From: Streptomyces sp. SCL15-4 | GTDB taxonomy: Bacteria; Actinomycetota; Actinomycetes; Streptomycetales; Streptomycetaceae | DNA: 64,000 nucleotides | Reading direction: 5' to 3' | Assembly (NCBI RefSeq): GCF_033366695.1 | Contig: NZ_JAOBTQ010000001.1 | Span: 2,666,001 to 2,730,000, forward strand | Shown: one piece after another, positions 1 through 14,770 of the stretch | Layout: every line of letters begins with the position of its first letter | Numbering within the stretch: the stretch's first letter is position 1 | Notes under the pieces: model-generated | Database searches by the model: none | What the model saw: the letters and a program-made list of their open reading frames with translations, nothing else | Told to the model about the DNA's origin: nothing | Position numbers and translations under genes: made by a program

Positions 1-1
1 C

Positions 2-493
2 GGTCCGGCCGGCGGGCAGCCGTACACCGTGGTGACCGTCTTCGAGCCGGGCGACACCGACGGGCTCGGCGAACTGCTCGCCGCCGCGCTGCCGCTGGCC
101 GCGCGCGGGGCGGCCGTGGTGCTGACCGGCTGGGGACCGCCCGAGCGCTGCGCCACCACCTCGGTGCTGCGCACGGCCGCCGCGCTGGCCGACCCGCTGC
201 CCGGCGCCCGCGGCTGGCGGCCCGCCCGCCGCGACGACCTGGAGGAGGCCGCCGCCCGGGCCGGGCTGCGCCCGGACGGCTCCGGCCGGGTCGCCTGCCC
301 GTTCGGGTACGCCGGCCTCGACAGCGCCGTACGAGGGCTGCTGTCGACCGGGCTGTTCGACGCGGCGATCGCGGCGACCGACGCCCGGCAGGTCGACAAG
401 GAGCTGACGGAGGCCCTGCACCCGTACCGCCGTCCGGACGGCACGGTGTGGATGCCGAACGTCTTCCGCTACCTCGTCGCCCGCGTCCCCTAG
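2..493 (+). CDS. SAM-dependent methyltransferase, 3' part only
   Basis: The reading frame is open from the left edge of the window to the TAG at 491-493, so the N-terminal half, including the glycine-rich SAM-binding motif, lies outside. What remains (about 163 residues) resembles the C-terminal half of a class I methyltransferase: a hydrophobic strand followed by VVLTGWGPPERC, then a helical part, and a C-terminus containing GTVWMPNVFRYLVARV. I infer the family from these segments and cannot name the substrate. It converges on ftsH with only 3 bp between the stop codons, and I see no hairpin there, so the two transcripts probably overlap. Confidence 0.7.
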   Translation, partial: GPAGGQPYTVVTVFEPGDTDGLGELLAAALPLAARGAAVVLTGWGPPERCATTSVLRTAAALADPLPGARGWRPARRDDLEEAAARAGLRPDGSGRVACPFGYAGLDSAVRGLLSTGLFDAAIAATDARQVDKELTEALHPYRRPDGTVWMPNVFRYLVARVP

Positions 494-496
494 GGC

Positions 497-2434
<1,938 letters not shown>

Positions 2435-2474
2435 ACCGGGACGGTACGACACCCTTTCCGCACCGGCACGCGCT

Positions 2475-2505
2475 GAGGGCGCCCTTCCGGTGGAAGGACG
2501 CCCTC
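2475..2505 (-). terminator. hairpin between ffh and ftsH
   Basis: Arms GAGGGCG-C-CCTTCC and GGAAGG-A-CGCCCTC form 13 pairs with one mismatch around a 3-nt loop, 37 nt past the ffh stop codon. There is no U-tract, as is common for Streptomyces terminators. It probably ends or attenuates ffh transcription ahead of ftsH. Confidence 0.6.
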
Positions 2506-2541
2506 GGCGGCGTACGGGCCGGGCCGGGCCCGGAAGCCGGG

Positions 2542-4092
2542 TCAGCCCATGAACTTCTTGAACTCGTCCGGCAGCTCGAAGTCCTGGTCCTGCTGGCCCG
2601 GCAGGCCGAACGCGCCGCCGGCCTGCGCCGCGGCCTCGCGGCGCTGGGCCGCCTCCAGCTCCTGCTGCTTGCGCTTCATCGGGTTGCCGGAGCGCTGCTT
2701 GCCCTTGGCCTTCTTCTGCTGCTTCTTCTGCCGGCCGGGGCCGCCGCCCATGCCCGGGATCCCCGGCATGCCCGGCATGCCGCCGCCCTGGGCCATGCGG
2801 GACATCATCTTGCGGGCCTCGAAGAACCGCTCGACCAGACCCTTGACCGCGCTGACGTCGACACCGGAGCCCTTGGCGATACGGGCGCGGCGGGAGCCGT
2901 TGATGATCGTCGGGTCCTGGCGCTCGGCCGGGGTCATCGACTTGATGATCGCGGCGGTGCGGTCGACGTCCCGCTCGTCCAGGTTGGCGATCTGGTCCTT
3001 GATCTGGCCCATGCCCGGGAGCATGCCGAGCAGCTTGCTGATGCTGCCCATCTTCCTGACCTGCTCCATCTGGGACAGGAAGTCGTCCAGGGTGAAGTCC
3101 TGGCCCTTCTTGGACGCCAGCTTCGAGGCCATCTTGGCGGCCTCTTCCTGGCTGAAGGTCTTCTCCGCCTGCTCGATCAGGGTGAGCAGGTCGCCCATGT
3201 CGAGGATGCGGGAGGCCATCCGGTCCGGGTGGAACGCGTCGAAGTCGTCCAGCTTCTCGCCGTTCGACGCGAACATGATCGGCTTGCCGGTGATCTGCCG
3301 GATGGACAGGGCGGCACCGCCGCGGGCGTCGCCGTCGAGCTTGGAGAGCACCACGCCGTCGAAGCCGACGCCGTCGCGGAAGGCCTCGGCGGTGTTGACG
3401 GCGTCCTGACCGATCATCGCGTCGACGACGAACAGGATCTCGTCCGGGGAGACGGCGTCGCGGATGTCGGCGGCCTGCTGCATCATCTCGGCGTCGATAC
3501 CGAGGCGGCCGGCGGTGTCCACGATCACGATGTCGTGGACCTTGGACTTCGCGAACTCGATGGAGTCCTTGGCGACCTTCACCGGGTCGCCGACGCCGTT
3601 GCCCGGCTCCGGCGCGTACACCGCGACGCCGGCGCGCTCGGCGACGACGCTCAGCTGGTTGACGGCGTTGGGGCGCTGGAGGTCGCAGGCGACCAGCAGC
3701 GGGGAGTGGCCCTGCTCCACCAGCCACTTGCCGAGCTTGCCGGCGAGGGTGGTCTTACCGGCACCCTGGAGACCGGCCAGCATGATCACGGTGGGCGGCT
3801 GCTTGGCGAAGCGGAGCCGCCGGGTCTCGCCGCCGAGGATCTCCACCAGCTCGTCGTTGACGATCTTGATGAACTGCTGCGCCGGGTTGAGCGCCTTGGA
3901 GATCTCGACCCCGAGCGCCCTCTCCTTGACGTTCTTGACGAACGCGCGGACGACGGGGAGGGCCACGTCGGCTTCGAGAAGCGCGATGCGGATTTCCCGG
4001 GCCGTGGCGTCGATGTCCGCCTCGCTGAGCCTGCCCTTGCCCCGCAGGGACTTGAAGGTGGCTGTGAGGCGGTCGGAGAGAGTATCGAACAC
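2542..4092 (-). CDS. ffh: signal recognition particle GTPase Ffh
   Basis: Protein subunit of the signal recognition particle. It binds 4.5S RNA and hydrophobic signal sequences and docks with FtsY. The 516-residue product has an N-terminal helical domain, G1 GLQGAGKTT, the DTAGRL motif, TKLDGDARGG, and a C-terminal M domain rich in methionine (MMSRMAQGGGMPGMPGIPG region) with a basic tail. The start is the GTG giving VFDTLSDRL; the in-frame upstream extension has no family similarity. Its partner FtsY is encoded about 7 kb away. It lies 150 bp downstream of glnD on the same strand. Confidence 0.95.
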   Translation of the reverse strand: MFDTLSDRLTATFKSLRGKGRLSEADIDATAREIRIALLEADVALPVVRAFVKNVKERALGVEISKALNPAQQFIKIVNDELVEILGGETRRLRFAKQPPTVIMLAGLQGAGKTTLAGKLGKWLVEQGHSPLLVACDLQRPNAVNQLSVVAERAGVAVYAPEPGNGVGDPVKVAKDSIEFAKSKVHDIVIVDTAGRLGIDAEMMQQAADIRDAVSPDEILFVVDAMIGQDAVNTAEAFRDGVGFDGVVLSKLDGDARGGAALSIRQITGKPIMFASNGEKLDDFDAFHPDRMASRILDMGDLLTLIEQAEKTFSQEEAAKMASKLASKKGQDFTLDDFLSQMEQVRKMGSISKLLGMLPGMGQIKDQIANLDERDVDRTAAIIKSMTPAERQDPTIINGSRRARIAKGSGVDVSAVKGLVERFFEARKMMSRMAQGGGMPGMPGIPGMGGGPGRQKKQQKKAKGKQRSGNPMKRKQQELEAAQRREAAAQAGGAFGLPGQQDQDFELPDEFKKFMG

Positions 4093-4242
4093 GGCGGCGT
4101 AGGTCCTCGCGTCGGCGGCTGTCTGAGTCGTCCTCCAGGGTATCCGGCCGCGCAAGCGATTCGCCCCCGCCCGCTCGGGTGGACGAGCGGAAAGGCCGAC
4201 CCGCGCCGGCGGGGACGACCGCGCCGACGCTCCGGAAGGCCA

Positions 4243-6696
4243 TTATTCCCGCAGCGTCTCCTCCAGCATCCCGGCCAGCGACGACGCGTCCGCGTCCGGC
4301 AGCGGCGCGCCGGCGCCCGTCGTGACGTAGAACGCGTCCACCGCGTTCGCCCCCAGCGTCGACACGTGCATGCTCCGCACCCGTACGCCCGCCTTCTCCA
4401 GGGCCGTGCCGATGCGGTGCAGCAGGCCCGGGGCGTCCTGGGCGCGGACCTCGATCACCGTGGCGTGGCGGGAGGCGGCCGGGTCCACCGTGACCCGGGG
4501 CGGCGGAGCGGTCCAGCCGCGCCGGCGGGGGTAGGCGGCGTCGCGTTCGGCGAGGCGGCCGGCGATGTCCAGGGAGCCGTCCAGGGCGCGGACGAGGTCG
4601 GTGCGCAGCCGGGCCGCCTGGGGCAGGGAGCCGTACTCGGCGGCGACCCGCCAGTCGAGGAGGAGGATCGTGCCGTCCTCGTCCACGCCCTCCGGCAGGC
4701 GCAGGGCGCGCAGTTCCGCCGTGCGGACGGTGAGGCGGTGCACGGCGAGGACCCCGGCGACCGCGGGCAGGACGCCGGGCCGGTCGGGGACGGCGATGAG
4801 GAGTTCGACGCCCAGGGGTTCCGGTTCGCCGGGCGGCTCGCCGCCGGGCACGGGTTCGGCCTGGGCGCGCAGGGCGAGGACCGGGCCGCCGGTGCGGAAG
4901 GCCTCGACGGCGAGCCGCTCCTGCTCGGCGGTGGGCGCGGCCGGCTCGGGTTCGTCGGGCGCGGCGCCGGCGAGGACGCCCCGGACGCGCCGGACCAGGT
5001 CGGCGACGAGGGAGCCGCGCCAGGAGGACCAGGCGGCCGGGCCGGTGGCGAGGGCGTCCGCCTCGGTGAGGGCGTGCAGCAGTTCCAGGGTGCTCTGGGA
5101 GCCGACCGCGTCGGCCACGGAGCGGACGGTGGCGGGGTCGTCCAGGTCGCGGCGGGTGGCGGTCTCGACGAGCAGCAGGTGGTGGCGGACCAGCGTGGAC
5201 AGCACGGTGACGTCGGCGCGGTCGAAGCCGATGCGGGCGGCGACGTCCTTGGCGATGATCTCGCCGGCCACCGAGTGGTCGCCGGGCCAGCCCTTGCCGA
5301 TGTCGTGCAGCAGGGCTGCGACCAGGAGCAGGTCGGGGCGGCCGACCCGGCGGGTGAGTTCCGAGGCGCGTACGGCGGTCTCGATGAGGTGCCGGTCGAC
5401 CGTCCAGATGTGGACGGCGTTGCGCTGCGGCCGGCAGCGGACCCGTTCCCAGTCCGGGAGCAGGCGGCTGATCAGGCCCTCGGCCTCCAGTGCCTCCCAG
5501 ACCTCGACGGTCGGGCGGCCGGAGCCGAGGAGGGTGACGAGCTGTTCGCGGGCCTCGGCGGGCCAGGGGGTGGGCAGGGGGCGCGCGGTGGCGGCCATGC
5601 GCCGGACGGCGTGCAGGGAGAGCGGGAGGCCGGCCTGCGCGGCGGCGGCTGCGGCGCGCAGCGGGAGGACGGGGTCGCGGTCGGGGCGGGCGGCGCGGGC
5701 GAGCACCACTTCGCCGTCCTGTTCCACCACGCCCTCGGCCAGCGGCGAGCGTTCGGTGGCCGGCCGGCCGGCGCCGAGCAGGGCGCGCAGCCGGGGCCGT
5801 ACGGCGCGGGAGCGCAGGACGCGTCCCACCTCGCGCCAGGTGACATCGCCGGCGTACGCGATGACGCCGGCGGCTTCGTAGACCTGGCGCAGCAGGGTGT
5901 CGGCGTCGAGCAGGCCCAGTTCCGCGGCCACCTGGTCCTGTTCCTGGAGGGCGAGCCGGTCGGTGGCGCGGCCGGTGGCCAGGTGGAGGGCGTCGCGGAC
6001 GTCGAGCAGGCGGCGGCGGGCGTCGGCCAGGCCCTCGCGGGGGGCGTCGGCGAGCCAGGAGGCGGCGACGGCGCGCAGCGCGGTGGCATCGCGCAGGCCG
6101 CCGCGGGCCTCCTTGAGGTCGGGTTCGAGCAGGTAGCGCAGTTCGCCTTGGCGGGCGGCGCGCTCGGCGCACAGGTCCCGGAGTTCGGGCAGGCGCTTCG
6201 GCGCCTGGTTGCGCCAGTCGGTGAGGACGGCGGTGCGCAGGCCGGCGGTGAGGGTGCTGTCGCCGGCGAGGTGGCGGGCGTCCAGCAGGCCGAGGTGGAC
6301 CTTCAGGTCCTCGGCGGCGGTGGTGCGGGCCTCGGCGGGAGTGCGGACGGAGTGGTCGAGGGAGAGGCCGAGGTCCCAGACGGGGTACCAGATCCGGTCG
6401 GCGAGGGCGGCGACGGCGGCGGGGTCGGAGCCGTCGTGCAGCAGCACGAGGTCGAGGTCGCTGCGCGGGGACAGCTCGGCGCGGCCGTAGCCGCCGACGG
6501 CGACGAGGGAGACGCCCCTGGCCGGGCCGGCCGCCGCGGCGAACAGTCCGGCGAGCCAGTCGTCGGTCAGTCCGGCGAGTGCGGAACGGCGCGGCGGCCC
6601 GGACCGCGCGTCCTCGGTGAGGAGGCGCAGCCGGGCCGCCGCGTAGCCGCCGGGACCTGGGTCTTCCGTTTCCGTGTACGTGTCCGTGCCCGTCAC
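4243..6696 (-). CDS. glnD: PII nucleotidyltransferase GlnD
   Basis: Bifunctional enzyme that modifies and demodifies PII protein according to glutamine status. The 817-residue product has the nucleotidyltransferase motif GGYGRAELSPRSDLD near residues 70-85, an HD hydrolase domain with LLHDIGKGWPGDHS, and two C-terminal ACT-type segments (ELLIAVPDRPGVL and VIEVRAQDAPGLLHRIGTA). The GTG start is preceded by the strong ribosome site GGAAGAGGAG. In S. coelicolor the homologue is reported to adenylylate GlnK rather than uridylylate it, so the classical uridylyltransferase name may mislead. It is the third gene of amtB-glnK-glnD, 29 bp after glnK. Confidence 0.93.
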   Translation of the reverse strand: MTGTDTYTETEDPGPGGYAAARLRLLTEDARSGPPRRSALAGLTDDWLAGLFAAAAGPARGVSLVAVGGYGRAELSPRSDLDLVLLHDGSDPAAVAALADRIWYPVWDLGLSLDHSVRTPAEARTTAAEDLKVHLGLLDARHLAGDSTLTAGLRTAVLTDWRNQAPKRLPELRDLCAERAARQGELRYLLEPDLKEARGGLRDATALRAVAASWLADAPREGLADARRRLLDVRDALHLATGRATDRLALQEQDQVAAELGLLDADTLLRQVYEAAGVIAYAGDVTWREVGRVLRSRAVRPRLRALLGAGRPATERSPLAEGVVEQDGEVVLARAARPDRDPVLPLRAAAAAAQAGLPLSLHAVRRMAATARPLPTPWPAEAREQLVTLLGSGRPTVEVWEALEAEGLISRLLPDWERVRCRPQRNAVHIWTVDRHLIETAVRASELTRRVGRPDLLLVAALLHDIGKGWPGDHSVAGEIIAKDVAARIGFDRADVTVLSTLVRHHLLLVETATRRDLDDPATVRSVADAVGSQSTLELLHALTEADALATGPAAWSSWRGSLVADLVRRVRGVLAGAAPDEPEPAAPTAEQERLAVEAFRTGGPVLALRAQAEPVPGGEPPGEPEPLGVELLIAVPDRPGVLPAVAGVLAVHRLTVRTAELRALRLPEGVDEDGTILLLDWRVAAEYGSLPQAARLRTDLVRALDGSLDIAGRLAERDAAYPRRRGWTAPPPRVTVDPAASRHATVIEVRAQDAPGLLHRIGTALEKAGVRVRSMHVSTLGANAVDAFYVTTGAGAPLPDADASSLAGMLEETLRE

Positions 6697-6725
6697 CCGG
6701 CGACTCCTCTTCCTGTCGGTCCTGC

Positions 6726-10246
<3,521 letters not shown>

Positions 10247-10670
10247 CTAGTGCGCCAAGCCTTATCAGAATGCCGGTAAATAACGCCTCCTGTCCGGGAG
10301 TTCTCACCCTTCGAACGAGCTGCCGACTTGCCTCCGGCATACCCACCGGATGCATGCGCCCCCGTGAACTCGCACACTTAGAGTAATCTCGCGATCACCC
10401 ATCAGTCACCGGCGCCCCGGAAACGCCACCATTCGCCACCCCTTCGAATGGATACACGATTGACTCCGCGCGATTGACTGGCGGGGGCGGGCGGAAACCC
10501 GGCGGAGCGGTGCACTCAAGGGCGCACAAATCCTGTTGTGCCACCCGGTTCGCTCCAAGGCGCCGCATTGACCGCGTGAGCGCGCGGGAAGGCGGAGCCG
10601 TAGCGTTACGTTCCGCTTCCGCTTCGTTCCGTGTCGTAACCACCGGCGCGCAGGACCCGTTGGAGGGGGC
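10247..10670. other. 424-bp divergent intergenic region, nsdA / PrimPol gene
   Basis: No open frame here has coding character. The segment 10250-10460 is clearly richer in A and T than the surroundings, which fits promoters for both divergent genes. I could not assign a convincing -10/-35 pair. Confidence 0.4.
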
Positions 10671-11327
10671 ATGGGCTTCACGATCGGCGGCATCCGCGAG
10701 ATCCGCTCCGGCACGCGTCGGCGCGGGCGCCTGGCGGAGTGCACCGCCGTCGCCGAGTTCACCGGACTGTGGGGCTGGGACGTGGTGCCGGGCGCGCGGG
10801 CCGCCGGGGGCGCCTGCTCGTGCGGGCGGTCCGACTGCCCGGCGCCCGGCGCGCACCCGCTGGAGTTCGCGCCGCCGATCCCCGCCGGGGCCACGCTGGA
10901 CGAGGTCGGCAAGGCCTGGTCCGAGTTCCCGGGGGCCGCCGTGATGCTGCCGGTCGGCCAGGCGTTCGACGTCATCGAGGTGTCGGAGCCGGTCGGCCGC
11001 CGTGCACTGGTCCGGCTGGAGCGGATGGGCCTGCCCCTGGGGCCGGTCACCGCCGCCCCCGACGGCCGCGCCCACTTCTTCGTCTCCCCCGGCGCCGCCG
11101 CCGACCTGCCCCGGCTGCTGTACCGCATGGGCTGGGACGACCCGGCCGCGCTGGACCTGCGCGGCCTCGGCCCCGGCACCCACATCACCGCCCCGCCCTC
11201 CGACCGCGGCGGCCTCGGCCCGGCACGCTGGCTGCGCCCGCCCGCGCTGGACTCGGCGACGCGGCCTCCGGCGGCCCGGCTGCTGCTGGGGACGCTGGCG
11301 TACGTGGCGCACCGGTCACCGGGGTGA
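10671..11327 (+). CDS. bifunctional DNA primase/polymerase (PrimPol-like) domain protein
   Basis: A 218-residue protein resembling the N-terminal catalytic domain of bifunctional primase-polymerases (archaeo-eukaryotic primase superfamily). Visible features are AVAEFTGLWGWDVVPGA, a cysteine cluster CSCGRSDCPAPGAHPLEF typical of this domain, and a compact C-terminal half. It has no helicase or superfamily 3 partner domain, so it is not a plasmid or phage replicase as such. It starts at ATG 14 nt after GGAGGG. It may act in repair or may have lost polymerase activity; the diagnostic acidic pair is not obvious to me. It faces ftsY across a strong hairpin. Confidence 0.7.
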   Translation: MGFTIGGIREIRSGTRRRGRLAECTAVAEFTGLWGWDVVPGARAAGGACSCGRSDCPAPGAHPLEFAPPIPAGATLDEVGKAWSEFPGAAVMLPVGQAFDVIEVSEPVGRRALVRLERMGLPLGPVTAAPDGRAHFFVSPGAAADLPRLLYRMGWDDPAALDLRGLGPGTHITAPPSDRGGLGPARWLRPPALDSATRPPAARLLLGTLAYVAHRSPG

Positions 11328-11347
11328 CCGGTGCGCCGGACACGACG

Positions 11348-11386
11348 AAGCTCCCGTCCCCGACCGCGTGTCGGGAGCGGGAGCTT
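11348..11386. terminator. bidirectional hairpin between PrimPol gene and ftsY
   Basis: Two 17-nt arms (11348-11364 and 11370-11386) pair around CGCGT with only an internal mismatch pair, and A and T ends lie on both sides. It sits between two convergent genes and can end both transcripts. Confidence 0.8.
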
Positions 11387-11417
11387 CTCGCTGTCACACC
11401 GGGACGTTCCCAGGTGC

Positions 11418-12629
11418 TCAGTCGCCGATCAGCGCGTCCACGAACGCCTCCGGCTCGAACGGCGCGAGGTCGTCCGCGCCCTCGCCGAGCCCGATCAGCT
11501 TGACCGGCACGCCCAGATCGCGCTGGACCGCGACCACGATGCCGCCCTTCGCCGTGCCGTCCAGCTTGGTCAGCACGATGCCGGTGATGTCCACGACCTC
11601 GGCGAACACCCGGGCCTGCACCAGGCCGTTCTGCCCGGTGGTCGCGTCCAGGACGAGCAGCACCTCGTCCAGCGGCGCGTGCTTCTCCACCACGCGCTTG
11701 ACCTTGCCCAGCTCGTCCATGAGGCCGGTCTTGGTGTGCAGACGTCCCGCGGTGTCGATCAGCACCACGTCGACGCCCATCTCCTTGCCCTCCTTCACCG
11801 CGTCGAAGGCGACGGAGGCCGGGTCGCCGGCCTCGGGACCGCGCACGGTGTGGGCGCCGACGCGCTCGCCCCAGGTCTGGAGCTGGTCGGCGGCGGCGGC
11901 GCGGAAGGTGTCGGCGGCGCCGAGCACGACGGTGCGGCCGTCGGCGACCAGCACCCGGGCGAGCTTGCCGGTGGTGGTGGTCTTGCCGGTGCCGTTGACG
12001 CCGACGACCATGACGATGCCGGGCTTGCGGCCCTCGGGCTCGGTCTTCACGGTGCGGTCGACATCGGTGCCGACCAGCGTGAGGAGTTCCTCGCGGAGCA
12101 GGCCGCGCAGTTCCTCGGGGGTGCGGGTGCCGAGCACCCTGACGCGCTCGCGCAGCCGCTCGACCAGTTCCTGGGTGGGCTGCACGCCGACGTCGGCGGT
12201 GAGCAGCGTGTCCTCGATCTCCTCCCAGGTGTCCTCGTCCAGGTGCTCGCGGGAGAGCAGGGTGAGCAGGCCCTTGCCCAGGGCGTTCTGCGAGCGGGAC
12301 AGGCGGGTGCGCAGCCGGACGAGCCGGCCCGCGGTGGGCTCCGGGATCTCGAGTTCGGGAACCTCGACGGCGGGGCCGGCGGGAGGCTCCTCGACGACGA
12401 CCGGCGCGGGGCCGCCCGGGAGATCCACCTCCTCGATCGTCCGGCGCGGTTCGTCGCGCGGCGTCTCGGCCTCTTCGCCGACATGCGGCTCGGCCGGGGG
12501 CGCGGTGATGTCGGGCGCCTTCGGGGGCGGCGGGGGCAGCGGCTTCCGGCGCCGGCTGCCCACGATCAGCCCGCCGAGCGCGCCGAGCACGACCACGGCG
12601 ATGACTACAGCAAGGATGACGGTTTCCAT
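11418..12629 (-). CDS. ftsY: signal recognition particle receptor FtsY
   Basis: Membrane-associated GTPase that receives the Ffh-ribosome complex. The 403-residue product starts with a hydrophobic segment (VILAVVIAVVVLGALGGLIV) followed by a basic RRRK and a proline/acid-rich A region. The NG domain follows with GVNGTGKTTTT, DTAGRLHTK and TKLDGTAKGG, ending GEGADDLAPFEPEAFVDAL, typical of FtsY. The ATG giving METVIL is chosen because it starts directly at the membrane segment. Its partner Ffh is encoded about 7 kb to the left on the same strand. Confidence 0.95.
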   Translation of the reverse strand: METVILAVVIAVVVLGALGGLIVGSRRRKPLPPPPPKAPDITAPPAEPHVGEEAETPRDEPRRTIEEVDLPGGPAPVVVEEPPAGPAVEVPELEIPEPTAGRLVRLRTRLSRSQNALGKGLLTLLSREHLDEDTWEEIEDTLLTADVGVQPTQELVERLRERVRVLGTRTPEELRGLLREELLTLVGTDVDRTVKTEPEGRKPGIVMVVGVNGTGKTTTTGKLARVLVADGRTVVLGAADTFRAAAADQLQTWGERVGAHTVRGPEAGDPASVAFDAVKEGKEMGVDVVLIDTAGRLHTKTGLMDELGKVKRVVEKHAPLDEVLLVLDATTGQNGLVQARVFAEVVDITGIVLTKLDGTAKGGIVVAVQRDLGVPVKLIGLGEGADDLAPFEPEAFVDALIGD

Positions 12630-12781
12630 AACCCGACCAGTATCGGCCATGGGGTCCCCGAGAACCCCGTTTGTGACTTCCTCCGAGAGACAAAGGCCAC
12701 TTAACACGAGGACTCGGAGCAAAGTACGATGGTGACACCTCTATCCACGCGCGTAGAGTCCCCCACGTCCCCCTTCCCCCC

Positions 12782-14251
12782 ATGTCAGGCACCCCTTTCA
12801 TGAGCAAATCCGTCGAGACCGAAGGCGCTCTCGAAACCCGCGGCATCGAGCAGGTTCCCGACCGCGAGCGCACCGCGCGGACCCGGGAACTGTTCCCGAC
12901 ATGGGTCGGCGCGAACATCAGCGTGCTGCTGCTGACCATGGGCGCGAGCCTGGTCGTGGCCTACCACCTGAACATCTGGCAGGCCCTGATCGTGGCCGTG
13001 GCCGCGCCGGTCGTGTCGTACGGCCTGGTCGGTCTGATCGGCATCGCCGGCAAGCGGGGCGGCGCGCCCGGCATGGCGCTGTCGCGCGCGGTCTTCGGGC
13101 AGCGCGGCAATCTGCTGCCCGGTTCGCTGATCTGGGTCGCGCGCTGGGGCTGGGAGACGATCAACGCGGTGACCGGCGCGTACGCGGTGCTCACCATCCT
13201 GGACATCCTGTTCGGCATCAAGGCGAACAGCGTCCTGGACATGGTGACGCTGCTGGTGTTCGTCGTGGCGACCTTCGCCATCTCCGGGCTCGGCATCAAC
13301 GCCGTGCAGAAGTGCAACAAGTACGCGACGTACCTCTTCGGCGCCTTCTCGGTGCTGGTCCTCGGCTATCTGGTGGCGGACACCGACTGGTCGGAGGTGG
13401 CGCACCAGGGCGCCGGCTCCACGGCCTCGGTGATCACCGGCGTCGGCATGATCGCGGCGGGCGGTGTCAGCTGGATCCCGTCCGCGCCGGACTTCACCCG
13501 CTATCTGCCGCGTACGGCGTCCTCGAAGGCGATCGTGGGCACGGCGGTGGGCGGTGCCGGTGTCGTCGTGCTGCCGATGGTGCTGATGGGCGCGGTAATG
13601 GCGGTCTCCACCCCGGACCTGGCCTCGGCGAGCGACCCGGTGTCCTTCCTGGGCGAGATCCTGCCGACGTGGATCGCGGTGCCGTACCTGTTCATCGCGC
13701 TGATCGGCATGCTGCTGATCAACTCGATGTCGATGTACTCGGCCGGCTTCACCGCGCAGACCCTCGGCTTCAAGGTGCCGCGGCACTGGGCGGTGTCGGT
13801 GAACGCGGTGATCTCGCTGGTGTTCGGCGGGGTGCTGATGCTGGTGGCGACCAGCTTCATGGGTTCCTTCATCGCCTTCCTGTCGCTGCTGGCGGTCGCC
13901 TTCTCCGCGTGGGTCGGCGTGTTCGGCGCGGACATGTTCCGCCGCACCGAGTACGACGGCCGGGCCATGGCCGACACCACCCCCGCCAGCGCCTACTGGT
14001 ACAAGGGCGGCTTCTCCCCCGCGGCCGTGGCCGCCTGGGCGATCGGCCTGGTGTCGGGGCTGATGTTCACCACCTCCGACTGGTTCACCGGTCCGCTGGC
14101 GACGAACAACGTGATCGGCGAGTACGGCCTCGGCTGGGTCGCCACGATCGTGATCTCCGGTGTGCTGTACCTGGCGCTGCCGAAGCCGGTCACGGTCGCG
14201 CCGGCCGCGGCCGAAGAGATCGCCGGCCGGCCCGCGACCAGCGGCGCCTGA
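12782..14251 (+). CDS. NCS1-family permease (cytosine/purine type)
   Basis: Proton- or sodium-coupled uptake permease of the nucleobase:cation symporter 1 family, of about 489 residues with about twelve hydrophobic segments. Family features include the N-terminal RTRELFPTWVGANISV, the GKRGGAPGMALSRAVFG loop, SLIWVARWGWETIN, and the TM6 segment GGVSWIPSAPDFTRYLPR, which fits CodB-like and related carriers. The first ATG gives MSGTPFMSK; the second, 18 bp downstream at 12800, is equally possible because neither has a clear ribosome site. The substrate is inferred only at family level: cytosine, purine, or possibly another nitrogen compound. Confidence 0.82.
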   Translation: MSGTPFMSKSVETEGALETRGIEQVPDRERTARTRELFPTWVGANISVLLLTMGASLVVAYHLNIWQALIVAVAAPVVSYGLVGLIGIAGKRGGAPGMALSRAVFGQRGNLLPGSLIWVARWGWETINAVTGAYAVLTILDILFGIKANSVLDMVTLLVFVVATFAISGLGINAVQKCNKYATYLFGAFSVLVLGYLVADTDWSEVAHQGAGSTASVITGVGMIAAGGVSWIPSAPDFTRYLPRTASSKAIVGTAVGGAGVVVLPMVLMGAVMAVSTPDLASASDPVSFLGEILPTWIAVPYLFIALIGMLLINSMSMYSAGFTAQTLGFKVPRHWAVSVNAVISLVFGGVLMLVATSFMGSFIAFLSLLAVAFSAWVGVFGADMFRRTEYDGRAMADTTPASAYWYKGGFSPAAVAAWAIGLVSGLMFTTSDWFTGPLATNNVIGEYGLGWVATIVISGVLYLALPKPVTVAPAAAEEIAGRPATSGA

Positions 14252-14397
14252 TCCCGGTCGGCCTCCTGATCATCTGACGCACCGTCGCTGACGTCCCCCT
14301 CCGCCGAGCCGTACCGGAGGGGGACTTCGCATGCCCGCACGGCCCTACGTTTCGATCTCGTCGGCCCCCGGCGTCCCGCCCGCCGTCCTGTCCGCCC

Positions 14398-14568
14398 GAC
14401 CGGGCCGCTGCGGAGACGGCCGTCCACGCCGGCGAGTACGGGATCGCCACCTTGCGGACCGAGGAGCACCACGGTGCGGAGGACACCTGGCCGCCGTCGC
14501 CGTTCGTCTTCGCGGGCGCGGTGCCCGGGGCCGTCCGCCGGATCGCGGTGACGGTGCCGGCGGAGGTC
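14398..14568 (+). pseudogene. luciferase-like flavin monooxygenase relic, N-terminal piece
   Basis: The + strand encodes AVHAGEYGIATLRTEEHHG followed by PPSPFVFAGAVPGAVRRIAV. This is the EHHG region near residues 30-65 of luciferase-like, F420/FMN-dependent monooxygenases (typical form: EYGF...SEHHG...PSPLV.A...A..T.RIR). There is no proper N-terminus and the frame is lost after about 57 codons. The next part of the protein is found inverted at 14771-14930. I call it a relic because no complete reading frame joins the parts. Confidence 0.6.
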
Positions 14569-14770
14569 GGCCACCGCCGACCTCACCGCCGAGCGGATTC
14601 CGCCCAACCCTCGGTGCCGTATTCGGTGAGGGAAGAACGGCGGGCCGAACCGGGCAGTCCGGCGGGCGGCGGCCTTCGAGGAAGCGCCGACCAGCGGCAG
14701 GGGGCGCGGGCGGGTGTACGGGCAGGGGTGAGCCGTACTCTGCGGGCCCGGTGCCCGGGTCCGCATCAGC

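Noticed and set aside
2435..3727. Upstream in-frame extension of ftsH through ffh
   Set aside because: The extension is Arg/Gly/Pro-rich shadow of ffh on the same strand in another frame; FtsH proteins begin at the membrane-anchor leader after 2434.
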